A stretch of 64,000 nt of DNA from Spinacia oleracea (taxonomy: Eukaryota; Streptophyta; Magnoliopsida; Caryophyllales; Amaranthaceae): the NCBI RefSeq assembly GCF_020520425.1, contig NC_079491.1, positions 45,808,027 to 45,872,026 of the forward strand, written 5' to 3'. Positions 24,142 through 37,200 of the stretch are shown here, one piece after another. A model generated the notes under the pieces. That model did no database searches, had not been told where the DNA came from, and was given only the letters and a program-made list of their open reading frames with translations. Every line of letters begins with the position of its first letter. Position 1 is the stretch's first letter. Made by a program: the position numbers and the translations under genes.

Positions 24142-24189
24142 AATATTATCCTTTTCCCTTTTTATTTGTTTTCATTCCACTCCATTTCC

Positions 24190-24424
24190 AACTTTCATAC
24201 CAAACACCCCCTAAAACTGAAATTAAGGAAAAAAGAACAGGGCATCACTTGGCATTATCATCACTCGTCAGTCGTCACTTCCAAAAAAAATAAAAACCAT
24301 GAAACTCTTCCCTCTCCTCTCCCATTCAACCCACTTTTTGCTGATTTTTTCCCGAGTTCTGTGAACCATCGGCTCTCATTACTTGCTAAGTTGCTAGCGC
24401 CATTCCGTTCTTTCTTTCCCTGAG
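24190..24424 (+). other. GATB: Putative 5' UTR exon of GATB
   Basis: Pyrimidine-rich sequence ending CCCTGAG/GTATGT, a good plant splice donor at 24425. The nearest convincing acceptor, CTCAATTGCAG/A at 28171, lies 46 bp before the GATB start codon, so a 3.7-kb 5' UTR intron is likely. The 97-codon frame over 24130-24423 stops right at the donor and shows no organellar or enzyme motif. The transcription start is not determined. Confidence 0.45.
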
Positions 24425-24838
24425 GTATGTTTCTCTCTTCACTTTTTTTCTATTTTTTTAGAATAATTTTCATATACGTAAAATTTAAGGATTTCTTCAG
24501 TTGACATATTTGGCGAGAAGCTGAAAGGCCTGCCCCTCACCATCCACGAGTGCTTAATGTCTTAGTATGAGTAATTTTGAAAGCTGAAATTAATTTGAGT
24601 AATTGTGAAAGCTGAAATTAATTTCTTGTTCATGATTAATTGTGTGCTTAGTTTAACCGTTTTAATTCATGAGTTGTAATGTTGTATGAGTATGACTGTA
24701 TGAGTATGTTTTAATAATTCATTTTTTTCTTGTTGAGTTATTGTTATTTGTTAACAGTGGATTATTAGTTCACGAGTGCTTAATAATCTATTCTTTAACT
24801 TTCTGTTCATGAGTGGAATCGGAACCAAACGAAAACCC

Positions 24839-25196
24839 TAAGGCTTTATTTGGTTGGGAGGAATTGGAAGGAAAAGAAAAGAAAGGAAAGGTAAAATAAA
24901 GTTTTCTGTATTTGGTACAAATAATTATATGGGAAGTGGAAGGAAAGGAAGAGAATTGGAAGGAACGCTTCTTTATAAAATTTTCACTTTCCTTTCCTCC
25001 CAAAATTGGAGGAATTTGGAAGGAAAGAGAAAATTAAAAGCTGTCATTTATATTTTCTTTCTCTTCCCTTCATTTCTTTTCCTTAAATCAAACACAGGAA
25101 AATAAAATCTATTTCCTTTCCCTTCTTTTCCTTTCTTTTCCCTTCCTTTCTTTTCTCTTCCTTTCCTTTACTAATAATGAACCAAATAGGGCCTTA
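24839..25196. mobile_element. Foldback MITE with purine/pyrimidine-rich arms
   Basis: Ends TAAGGCTTTATTTGGTT and AACCAAATAGGGCCTTA are inverted repeats flanked by TA. The left arm is GGAAGGAAAAG-type purine tract and the right arm its pyrimidine counterpart, so the roughly 360 bp can fold into a long hairpin. Superfamily uncertain: a TA duplication would suit Tc1/mariner-like and a TWA one PIF/Harbinger-like. Lies in the putative 5' UTR intron. Confidence 0.65.
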
Positions 25197-26191
25197 TTAT
25201 TATTCGCATTTGATTCACTAAATTGCCTTTCAATTATGACATTATGTTACTAACCCAACCCCACTAATTGTCTTTCAATTATGACATTATGTCACTGAAT
25301 TATCTTCAACTATGAAGGTACTGGAGGCTGGATCAATGTGCTAACTTCTTCTTGTGAGGTTGTTGAAAAATCCAGTGTTACATTGACATAATGCGCAATC
25401 TTTCCTTTTTTTCTGTTTTTCGAAATCGATTTTAGTGATCATTGACAAAAATGACTTAGCGTTGCAGTTTTAAGTTCAATTCTTGCCAGACGATAGATTA
25501 TATAGCACTCGAATTCGAAAATCTGATCAGTTGGTGTAAGAGAAATTTCTTACGCTTCTTTTGGCAAGACTGTACTGGAAAGTTGAGCTAATTTCTTGAA
25601 TTTCTTGCTAATATATTTAGTAATTGTGATGGACAGTTAAATGTGTATCCCCTCAGCACTCTGGTAAAATGTAACAATAGAAGTCTGTAAAGCGTTGTAA
25701 ATTTGCTTGGCAATGAGTAAAAAACTTATTGAGTGTAGATCATTGAGTGTCTGGAACATAAATTTAAGGAAGAAGAAAGAGATTTAGAATGATTTTATGA
25801 AATTACAGAAAGTTAAAGAATAAATTATCAAGTATTCATGAGTTTGTTTTGATTTTTCAATCTCTTGGTGTTATTTGTTAACAGGGGAATGGGGATTATT
25901 ATTAATTAGTTCATGAGTTGTTATTTGTTGTTGTTGACTTGTTGTTATTGGTGGATTGTTGTTTTAATTCATGAGTTAATGCATCAGTTGGTGTAACTGA
26001 GTAAGTATTGTTTGATTGTTCTTCTAATTTTGTTTATCTTAGTGTATATGTATTTGATTTGTTTTGATTAAGCAATTAATTGGATGGTACAATCACTCTA
26101 ACTAAGCAAGTTAATTATATGTTACAATTATGGCGGTGCGTTATCGATGGTGACCCAGGACCCTAAAGTTCCTGGATATGCCACTGTATAG
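25197..26191. other. Non-coding sequence of the putative 5' UTR intron
   Basis: AT-rich. Several repeats of TTCATGAGTT and GTTATTTGTTAACAG-like phrases (24660-26000) suggest local duplication. No gene seen. Confidence 0.5.
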
Positions 26192-26193
26192 TA

Positions 26194-26504
26194 CTCCCTT
26201 CATTCCTAAATAAGTATCCTATTTGAAAGAATGCGCAGGGATTAAAAAAAATGAAAAGTGTGTAAGAAAAATATTGACTGAGAGTGGTTTTTTGGGGAAA
26301 AGATAAAGTAGATAATTGTTTATTGATAAAGTACAAATAAAAGTAGATGTGGGGATGGAAAAGTGGGAAAAGTGTAGAATGTGTAAGAAAAAGCAATCAT
26401 GATTTATGGAAAAGTGGGAAAAATGTTGTCTGAAAATGGAAAGTGGACACTTATTAGGGAACGCTATAAATAGAAATAAGACACTTATTTAGGAAGGGAG
26501 GGAG
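26194..26504. mobile_element. Stowaway-type MITE
   Basis: CTCCCTTCATTCCTAAATAAGT at the left end (two adjoining parts) and its inverted match ending GGAAGGGAGGGAG at the right, flanked by TA on both sides (26192-26193 and 26505-26506). Length 311 bp, non-coding. Confidence 0.88.
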
Positions 26505-26722
26505 TAGTATGTTATTTAAGTAAATTGAAAGGAGTTGATCAATATAAGTGTTGTATTTTGTTGGTGTTTAATAACGCATGGATTAAATATACCAATTGGA
26601 GGTATATCAGAGTGCAGTTTTAGTATTTATTGATGATGAATTTGTTGATGGTATTATGAATTTATGATTAGTCTAAGAGCATGTTCATTGACCACGAATG
26701 TTCATTATGTGGGAAAATTATA

Positions 26723-27007
26723 CTCCCTCCGTCCCAGATTAGTTGTTACACTTTCCTTTTCCGTCCATCCCAGATTAGTTGTTACACTTCTAAAGTAGGA
26801 ATGACCCCACAATTATTATATTGTCTCTCTCTTCCCACTAACTTTTTTTTTGTCCCCACACCCTCTCTCATTCAATTAAAAAAATACCCCACTAACTCTT
26901 ATTACATCTACTTTTTCAATAAAATAACAATTGATAAACAAACAACCACTTATCACCTAAAACTTTGTGCAAAGGTAAGTGTAACGACTATTCTGGGACG
27001 GAGGGAG
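26723..27007. mobile_element. Stowaway-type MITE
   Basis: CTCCCTCCGTCCCAG...CTGGGACGGAGGGAG with TA duplications at 26721-26722 and 27008-27009. Length 285 bp. The left end carries an internal repeat of TCCCAGATTAGTTGTTACAC. Confidence 0.9.
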
Positions 27008-27093
27008 TAGCTGAAAATCTGAGTGAGGTAGTAGTTCGAATTTTATGGAAGAGTTATTATTGATTATTATTGGGTTTTGGTTGAAGTACTACT

Positions 27094-27726
27094 TGAAGGA
27101 ATTATGTCCTAAGACATTTCCGACAATTACTAAATATAATATTATGGAGATAATATTATGTTAAATTAGTAATTCATAATTACTTGCTAGAGAATAATTA
27201 TAATAGTAGGTTACAATTGGATTGTGCTAGATTGTGCCTACAACTAATTTATCTTAATTCTTATGAGGTCACACATATAAGTATTAAATGGAATAATTAA
27301 TATGGGCCCGAAAGGCCCTATGACAACCGTCCTACTAAGAGAAATAAGGCTGGGTTGAGTATATTTTCCTGTTAACCTAAACTCTCATATCATATTAGGG
27401 ATTGAAGATATACGTCCATTCAGTGTATGACATAGAAAAGGAAAAACACAAAAACGGCGTCCTTCCCAAATAAAGCAAGAGATTGATCGTGATCGTTCTC
27501 TTCCGTACTAGCATACGCGGGATCCAATTGGTACTTGTGGACTACGTAGAGGTGGGGCTCTCAGATCTTCGAAGCTTGCATACTACCGGAAAACACGCTG
27601 CAAAGGTTGTATATCTAATCCCCCTTGATTGATTCATATATGTGTTATGTATATGATCCTTGGATAGATGTTAGGTAATAGTTTCCTGAAATTCTGCTGG
27701 ATATGTATTTATATAATAATCCTACA
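27094..27726 (+). mobile_element. Copia-type solo LTR or short LTR fragment
   Basis: Starts TGAAGGAATTATGTCC, like the LTR-B start, and ends ATCCTACA. The body has LTR-like phrases (GTGGACTACGTAGAGG, ACACGCTGCAAAGG) paralleling LTR-B. No matching 5-bp duplication is visible, so the ends are tentative. Confidence 0.45.
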
Positions 27727-28187
27727 CAATTGCATGCCGTATTTTCAATGAAATGCTCAAAAGAAATTTTTGATAAAAAAAACCTGAAAGGAAAGCTATT
27801 TATTAGAAGTTGCGGATCTTATAACTTAGCAAATGGGTTTCTTTATTTACGTGTAAATTCCAAACTTATTTTTGGGTTTGATTGGGTTAGTTGTTTCTTG
27901 GGGCTATTACATGTTCGATGAGACCTTTACTTGTTACCATTGAGATATTGTTAAGTAGCCAAATTAGTTTAGTATAAATCACTTAACTTTTTATCATTAG
28001 CCAGAATATTTATGAATTGGTTTAGTTTAAAATGAGGTACAAAGATGATAACATTCAGCTTAAGGCCTTTCAATTTTTTAAACGGATCTTACGGATACTA
28101 AGATTTGTATATTTATACCTAATTCTCAGCTAGTAGTGTTATTAACGAAGTTTTCTTTTCCTCAATTGCAGACACAGATTTAGTTTG

Positions 28188-28205
28188 ATGTTGAAGTGGA
28201 TGTAA
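28188..28205 (+). promoter_or_regulatory. Short upstream ORF before GATB
   Basis: ATG TTG AAG TGG ATG TAA encodes MLKWM and stops 12 bp before the GATB start. It lies after the proposed 28171 acceptor, so it should be in the mature leader and might dampen translation. Function is inference only. Confidence 0.4.
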
Positions 28206-28217
28206 GTAATCAGTACG

Positions 28218-31200
28218 ATGGCATCTTTACTGTTTAGAGGGTTACAAGTTCGTCCTTTGTGTATTTACCCGTCTTCGTTGTTGACTAAAAAAGTGGGTGT
28301 TTTTTACTGCACATCTAATAGCCTACATTCCCAAAGTGTAACAACACAAAATCAGCTGAAGACGCAATCAAAAGTTGTAAGTCGAAATCAAGGCACAACA
28401 CTTGACAAATTGTTGAAAGACTATGAAGCAGTCATTGGTATAGAAACCCATGTACAACTTTCCACTATTACTAAGGCCTTTTGTGGATGTGCCTACAATT
28501 ATGGTTCGGAACCAAACACCAATATTTGCCCTGTTTGCATGGGTTTACCAGGTGCCTTGCCAGTTATGAACTCCAAGGTTATTGAGTGTGCTGTGAAACT
28601 TGGCCTTGCGCTTAATTGCAAGCTATCCTTAAACTCAAAGTTTGACAGGAAGCAGTATTTTTACCCTGATTTGCCTAAGGGCTACCAGATCTCTCAGTTC
28701 GATGTTCCTATAGCGACTAGTGGGTATGTTGACTTGGATCTCCCACTCGAGTATGGTGGTGGGCATAGGAAATTTGGGATAACTCGAGTCCATATGGAAG
28801 AGGATGCAGGGAAACTAATCCATACAGACGGTGGAAGTCATTCTCAGGTACATGCTTCATCATTTCTGACAATTTCACGTTTGTTACAAGAATTGTTTTA
28901 ATTTTTTTTTTATTATAATCATTTTCATGTTTTAAGGTGGTATTAGAAATTCCATGGTATAATTAGATACTTCCCGACAACCTATATTACTTCAAAACCC
29001 TCTTTGACCGGGTGTGTCGGGTGTCGACATGACATGTCCACGTGTCGGAATAGGATCCCAAATCAAGTGTCGGGATCATAGAATAAGAGAATAAAAAAGT
29101 TCCATTTTTGGTATCCAAGAAGAAGATGAAGCTACCATTGGTGAATATTTAGTCTTACTAAAGCTCGGATATCAAAGCTTCTTTAATGGAGCCATGAAGG
29201 ATAGAAAGGTGTAGACAGGGAGAGTGAAACAACAAAGGTAGAGGAGAAGTAAAATAAAATAAAAAATTGAAAAGTTAGATTAACTTAGTGCCCTCCTCTT
29301 CTTTTTCTTTTTCATTTTTATATATTAAAAAAATATGGGGTGAGAATGTTTTCGACGCTTTATATGATAGCCGTAAAACCAGCCAAGATCAAAGATCGAA
29401 AATGCGGTATCGGTCGCGGTATCGGCGGCCGGTGATACGGTAGCAGAACAATCGTGGATCGTGTCGCGGTGGTCGCACATGATGGATTAGTACTCCGTAA
29501 TGGATATAAGAAGTAATAAAAAAAATACCTATACTTCGTAGTAATAGAGTACTACGTACCGAGGGAATTAAAATAAAAAAGAAAGAAAAAGAAAGAGAGA
29601 GACAAACAAACGTTTGTTTGTTAACTTTGTTTAAATGCTCCTTGGCCCTTTCTACCTTTATTAATATAAATAAAATAAATAAATAAATAAATAAGAGAAG
29701 TATTCCCCACTTTCCACTTTCCACTTCCCACCTACCCCAACCCCCACCTCCCTAACATCCTCCTCTTTTATTCAATAAAAGATAAAAGCAATCCCCAGTT
29801 CCCCACCTACCCAAAGTGCCAAACACAATATCATTGAAAAACAGAGACCTTCAACTCTTCCTTCTCCCAGCATCAATGGCGACTCTACTTCTTTTCCACT
29901 ACGAGTTCTCTGTTTCTTCTCATTTTCTATGAAAATTCGTTCGATTCGCGAGTTGGATCGGTTATCTCTTGTGATTTTTGACCGTACCGGTCGAATCGGG
30001 GTAAATATCGCCTTTTTAGAATACACCGTGATGAATCGCTAAATATCGTATCGCCAGACTGAGAATGGAGTTAGATCGGCCGAGTTTTGGTCAAGATGCT
30101 ACTTGACCGTGTCTATGCAAAATTTAGGATCTGAGTGTTGGATCCTCCGATACCGATGTTGGACACGACACTTAAATCCATGTCTGAGCAATATTTCCTA
30201 CTTGTAAAACCATTAAATCAGTTCGTCTTAACACTTTGAATGAGGAGTTGATAGCCCGGGGGGTTTCTTATTGTAAAACCATTAAATCAGTTCGTTTTAA
30301 CACTTTTAATGAGGAGTTGATAGCTCGTGGGGGGGGGGGGGGGGGGTTCTTATGATGATTTAAGTATAAAATTTGTTTTCGTCTTCTCTTTTCTGAGAGG
30401 GTGGGGGGGGGGGGGTGTTGGGAAGTTCATGTCAAATAAGTTTGGAACATATAAATACTTCTCTGGGGCGTTTGGTCCAGGGTAATCATCTAAAGGTGAG
30501 GAAATGAACTGGCATGATTCCATTTGTTGTTGTTTGTTTGGCCTAATTTGTCATTCCCTTTACCCTCTTTCATTTTCCATTTCACCCCAAAGTCTTCTTA
30601 GTTGATTCCCCATACCACTTAGGTATTTTCATTCTCTTTCCTAAAACACTCCCTAAAACGTAAACCACCATTTCATCAATGTTGACCAACCTTGTAACAC
30701 CATACCATCAACTGGACCCACCACCACCTCAACCGCCTGACCCACCACATATGCCGCCTACTTCACCACACTTAGCCACCAGACCACACAGCCCCGAAAC
30801 CAGAGACGCATCATCTCTCCCACCCCAAGACCACCGAAAACCACCACCAACCCAAAAACCACCTATTGACACTGAAACCAATAAATAAACCACAAAACAC
30901 CAAAATGCACGTTGCAAACCACTGTAACCCACCCAAAAATTCCGCAACCACCGAAACATACACCCACCACACCGAAATCCACCCACCTATGTTAATTCAA
31001 CACCTTGGTTGACCGGGGGTGTCGGGTGTCGACACGACATGACACTCTAAAGGTTTCATGTCTGAGGAAGTGTCGACACCCGTGTTGGAAAAGGACCTGA
31101 AATCAAGTGCGTTATTTCGTGATCGGAGGAGAAGAAAAAAAGAGAATAAAAAAGTTCATGATGAAGATAAGCATCATTAGCGAAAAGTCTTACCCGGATA

Positions 31201-34200
31201 AAAACACCTCTAAAAACTAAAAAGTTGGGTTAGCTTAGCTTAGTGCGTTCTTCTTTTTCTTTTTTATTTTTATATTATTAAAATAATATGGGGTGAATTT
31301 TTCCGACACTATATGATAGCCGTATCTAAAGAACTAGTCAAGACACTCTTTGACCATGTCGCCGTGTCTACAAAATTTTGGATCGGGGTGTCGGCCATGA
31401 CACTTAAACCCGTGTTTGAGCAACATAGCCACCAACAACTATTAATCATGGCTTTTAATGGTCAAATTCTACCATGAAAACTACACTCTGGAGTTTATCT
31501 AGAGTTATCATGGTCGAATTTGACCTTTAAAACACCATAGGGAACGAGGGAGGTGGCGACGTTAATGAAGGAGTGGAGGCGGCATCCATGGGGAGGGAGA
31601 GGCGACGGCGTCCATGGGGAGGGAGAGACGACGACGTCCATGGGGAGGGAGCGGTGACGACGTCTAATAGGAGGGGGAATGTGGTGGAGCAGTGTGAGAG
31701 AAGGAAGAGAAGTGGAATGCCCAAATAACACCCAAACAACACCTCATATCAAAAGGGTTTTATTTTCCATTCCTCTTTTTACCCTTTCTTCGGTTCATTC
31801 CCTTTGCCCCGTGCGGACCAAACGATTCCCTAACGCTTTTCTTCCTTTTAAAAATAAGGAAGAGAAAATATTTAAATCTTTGAAAAATTTGTTCAATATC
31901 TGTACTTGCCTCTTTCAAAAGATGTGTTCACTGTCTCAACGGCATTCATTAGAACAGTGACATCACTATGGGGAATGGAAAAATTATACGATCTTTATGG
32001 GACGTGGAAGTTAACTCACTTGCAGTGCATGAGTCATTAAGCTCTCTTTTTTTCCCTCTATAAATTGCTGGGTTTATATGCTACTTGCCATCTGCAGGTC
32101 GATTTAAATAGGGCTGGTGTACCTTTACTTGAAATTGTCTCTGAACCTGATATGAGAAGTGGCATAGAAGCTGCAGAATATGGTGCAGAAATTCAGAGAT
32201 TAGTTAGGTACTTGGGTGTGAGCAATGGTAATATGCAAGAAGGTTCACTACGTTGTGATGTTAATATATCAGTCCGTCCAAGAGGGCAAGTTGAGTTTGG
32301 TACAAAGGTAAGCATATTGGATTTATTTCTCACTGACTATGTGAGGTTTTTGAGTTCCTGATGCTATGTGTACATTCTTTTGAATTTAAGCATACAAACT
32401 GAAACTACTTGGTGATATTCACATCATCAAGCTGGGCCCAGCCGCACAGGGTTTTGTTCGCCGAAGTGCGAAACATCAAATCGGATGCGTTGACCAATGA
32501 CCAAATATGCGGATCACAATGGATTCAGGAAGGGAATTGAGAGTTAATTTAGCTAATTGGATAGATTATGAACTTGAATATTAATTTCACAAGAAAAAGA
32601 GAGAATTTTGGGTAACAATTTCGTAGTATTTGTTAAAATCTTCTTGAAGTATCTTTACTCAAAGAATCATAGATTTTTTTGTTAGTTTTTGAAGTATCTT
32701 TACTCAAATGTTTGGCCAACAAAAAATGAATTTTTTAATCAATTTTGTAGCTGTTATTACTCATTAAGTTATAATTAGACCAAGTGTTTTACATTCCATG
32801 AGGATATGTTCTGCTTACATGGAACATTCCATATCCCAGGCAACATTAGATAGGGCTATATTGAGAATACTAACAACTGTATGCATTATGACTGTCAATT
32901 GAATTGGAGATGACGATCAATGGATAGGGATTGGAATTGATGGAGTAATCATAAAATGATACGAAGTATATACTTTGGGAACTTATGGTAGATGGCCTGT
33001 TGACAGACTTGATTCTGACACCTGATGAACCAGATTTTGCATTGAAACACTCTTATCATTTATATTTACATTTTTCTGTGAGTTTATTTTAGTGTTGGAA
33101 TGTGAAATTAACCAAGTAATGAAGACTGTTGAACTGCCATTTCTTTTATAGCTGCAACAGTGGAAACTGCAGTCATTATAGGTTTACAACTGAAATAGAG
33201 AGTTTAAAATATACGGCATATGGGGATCAGGATCTATGAGGTATTCACAAAATTATACTTCCTCTGTTTCTTAATACATGCAATATAGACTTTCACGTTT
33301 ATAAATGCACAACTTTGACCATTTAAAAAATATTTTTTAGAAAATGTACATTTAGAATTATCTTACAACTACATAATGACATTAACTTTTAAAATATATC
33401 AGTATAAAATTGTAGTCGAAGTTAATATATGAATGGAGTAAAAAGTCAAAATATTGCATTTATTAAGAAATGGACTAAGTACCGAGTACGTACTTTTGGA
33501 TCCTGTGTTATATTGCCTGACACACATGATACTGATACCTGTTGAACCTTACTTGACATTCTAATTCTTGGTCGAACTTCTGACAAGTAGATATTTGTAT
33601 GATTATTTGGATTGGAGTTTATAAATTGCTAAGCTACAAAGATTATTTTAAAAAAAAAATTCTTTCAAAGCGGCCTATTTAGACAGTTCAAAAGAAGGCC
33701 ATTTGGATGACTTGTTTGAAAGCTGTTAAAGATTCTGTTTCAAGTTTGTTCACCATCAATGTCTGTGCAAGAAACTGAACTATGGAAGGGTATTATGGGG
33801 AATGGTTTATGTTTATGTAAGGAATAGCTTGAGGAGGGAAAGAGAGTTAGTTTGAAGGGAAGAGAAGGAAACGGGAATGAGATTGTCTATATATAGAGCA
33901 GAGTAGGATATTAGTGAAACAGAAATATCATGATGAATATTATGAAGAGTTTCCTTTGGTTTTATTTAGCATTTGGGTGAAAACCAACCCCTCGGATGCT
34001 TGTACTTATCTTCGATAATTGCTATATCCCAGTTTACAATCACATTTTGTCTTCTTCTCTTATTTCTTGTCCCAGCATAACTTTACCTTCTATTTTTCTG
34101 ATTACTGTTTGCTAAGAAATCAGTTCCTAGCAGTCTCTATCAAATATTTCTGGGCATATATGGAATTTTAGATGATTTCAGATGCGAAAGCTGTGTTTGT

Positions 34201-37200
34201 GGTTGGAAACTGGATTGTTGGAAAATGTAATGGGACTACACTTGTGTTGAACTAATAGGTTTTCGCTTATTTATGATTTCGTGCTGAACCTGGTAAACGA
34301 ACAATAATACAAACAGGTGGGGGGACGGGGGATCTCCCTGTGATCGTGATGAGGTAGATGCCTTCCAGCCGGGGGGCGGATCGAATCGGAGTTTCCTTCT
34401 GTGCCGCCAGAAACTCTGATGTTTTCCTTTTGCTTTTGATGTGCGTAGTTGTAAAAAGTTTTGGGTGAAAATATGCTACTTTGTATGGACTGTATTCTGA
34501 ATATATTTTCCCATTCCATTATTAGTAAGATCATTACATTCCTAGCCTCCTAGGCCTTCAGTGAAGAGCGTGTTCTTTAAAGCATAAACTGAATTCTTGT
34601 TTGAATATTTCTGGCAGGTTGAAATAAAAAATTTGAACTCATTTTCAGCAATAAGTAGGGCCATTGATTATGAGATCACAAGACAAGTACAACTGCATAA
34701 CCAAGGCCTAGCTTACCAAATTGTACAAGAGACTCGTCTTTGGGAGGAGGGTGCTCAGGTTATTGCCGCACTTTTGCTCCCTTTTGGTTATGGCATTGAA
34801 GTTAGAATCTAATTCACCTGTGTTCTTTATCTTATTTATTTCTGTATAATGTGTCATTGTTAGAAAACAGTAACTATGAGAAAGAAGGAAGGGCTTGCTG
34901 ATTATCGGTATTTCCCAGAGCCAGACCTTTCAGAAGTGACTTTGACAAAGGAATATATTGAGGACATTCGTGATTCTTTGCCAGAAATTCCAGAGTTGAA
35001 GAGGCGGCGGTATGAACAAATGGGATTAAGCATGCAGGATGTGATTTTTCTTGCCAATGATGTAAATGTAAGTACTCTGACACATTAATTTTTAGGATTG
35101 GGCTATTTGTCATTACTGTTGTAAGTTTTAGTAATGATTTACACATCATTCTAGCTACATGCTGCATCTACTGGTTTATGATCACTCAAAATGCTAATAT
35201 ATCAACATATGTTTTGCCCTCCATTACCACCGGGTTCAGTGAAAGTTGGAGTTTCTATATGATGACTTGCCAGCTGACAACAACCTCTAAAGCACGTAAT
35301 TTTTGTATCAACATTTTCAATTTTCTTTCTAGAAGTGGGAATGCAGATGAAATTTGTGAAAGAAAGAAAAGCAGTGGCTATAACTATAAGTAACCCAAGT
35401 GCCTGAAAGATGTGTCTACAGACTCGAAGACCATTTTTGTCGGTGGTAATCTGTTGGTAAATATTTATAGTGGAATTATTGCATGTTCTATAATTACCAC
35501 TTTCTTTCCGTAGAGCATTGATGATATATTTTGAGTATACAAACTCTGTTTCTCACTCCCAAGCAAAAAGTGAAAAAATAACTAAAGAAAACACAGGATA
35601 TATCTAACTGAAATCACACATTCTCGAAGACTATTTTGGTCCGTTAGAGAATACATCTCCACTGAAATCACAAGGACTTGACATGTTTTACTGTCTTACA
35701 GTGTTTGCTAATAACCTCATGATCACCAGTGAGGGGATTTGAAAGAATGGGAAGATTGTATAATTTGAGGTTACGTAGATTTTAGTGCTGCAAAGGAATG
35801 AAGCATTAACAAGGAAGGGTGCTGCCTTCAAGAAAAGTTAATTATGAACTTTGTTTAGACTTTAGAGAAAGATGTGAATCATGTGCTTGTTGCTGGACAT
35901 CGATTCATGAGAAAGCTCCCTGGGAAAGCACCCTTAATACCTGGATGCTAAACTGCTAACCACTGTGCTGCGTGTTATTGCAGAACCATAAAACAATAGT
36001 TTTTGGTGAAAAGACCAAAAACATAATGCTTTATCAAATACAGGCTTTTGGCGGTCTTTTCTGTTTTGATATATCCTTAATCCATCTGGTGTACTTCAAA
36101 GGTCCACTATGGTTTTTCATTATGCTTTTCCCTGAAATATACCAAAAAGTTTGAAGCATGAAACTAGCAATCTTATGCTTACGTGTGAAGCATAAACATG
36201 CCTTCACTCAATTTTCTGCTGCCTTAGATTGTATTTAATCTTCAGTGTCATTCTGTCCATTTCCCAAAACACATGCAACTCTCATATCTAGATGGATACT
36301 CATTACTGAAGTGCTTCTCAGGTTGCTGAATTTTTTGACGCGACCCTATCTAAAGGTGCTGACATGAAGCTAGCTGCTAACTGGATAATGGGTGATATTG
36401 CAGCTTACATGAAGAATGAAAAAGTGTCCATTAATGAGATAAAGCTTACTCCTGATGAGTTGGCTGAATTGATTGATTCTATTAAAAAAGGGACTATCAG
36501 TGGTAAAATTGGTAAAGAGGTGCGTTTTTATTACGCCATTAGTAAATTTTTCGGGATTGAGGAGCCATTATGTGATTGCTGCAAAAGACTATATAGCATG
36601 TCTTGCAGCTTTCTCAACTGGCATACCTTGACTCTGCTATGTTGTTACTGTTATACTTGTTCTCAGAGGTTATGCTGAAAAACATGTGCACTTTGTTTTC
36701 TTATTCTCTAATAACTTATCTGCTAATTTCCAAAAAGATTTCGTGTTTCAATGATAATGTACTAGAAGCATGAAACAAAACCCACTGAAGTAGAACGACA
36801 GTGAGCTATTAGTGCCACTGAGGCAGGGTTTTCAAGTCATAAACATTTGGTATTTTGGTTAGGCTAGTTCCTAAAGCTCTGAATTGAATGCTTACTTTTT
36901 GTTAGAAGGAAAACATATTTTGTATACATAATTTTGTTATAGTAAATTCAAAAGAGAGAGAGACATTATAATAGGTTAAAAAATAAAACTGTGTACAGAG
37001 TATTATTTAATTTCTTGTCCTTTGTGTAAAGAAGAAATCCACTTTTCCCTGCTGACAAGGAAAAGGCTGATTATGAGCCGATTAAGCCCCATAAAGTCTT
37101 GTTTTGTTGGTCTATTTTGTGATTTTAAGTACTCTTATTTTCTTTCGATGTCTTTACAATTGCCTTTTTTTTTCTTTAACCTTTAGATACTTTTTGAGCT

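Larger units (their letters stand above)
30465..31830. mobile_element. TIR element with TTTGGTCC ends, in GATB intron 1
   Basis: GGGGCGTTTGGTCCAG at the left and GGACCAAACGATTCCC at the right are rough inverted repeats, followed on both inner sides by matching TTCCCTTT/AAAGGG-type sequence. The interior has CCACCA-rich DNA, the second GTGTCGGGTGTCGAC repeat (31008-31428), a hairpin (31453-31540) and a minisatellite. No transposase seen. Confidence 0.45.

Noticed and set aside
27703..27921. 72-codon frame upstream of GATB as an extra exon
   Set aside because: No organellar or GatB similarity. It overlaps the end of the LTR-like fragment and lacks suitable splice sites.
36364..36678. GATB exon 5 frame read through the splice donor to 36678
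   Set aside because: After GKIGKE the family continues [10 protein letters not shown], supplied by exon 6 at 37187. The extra residues are intron translation.
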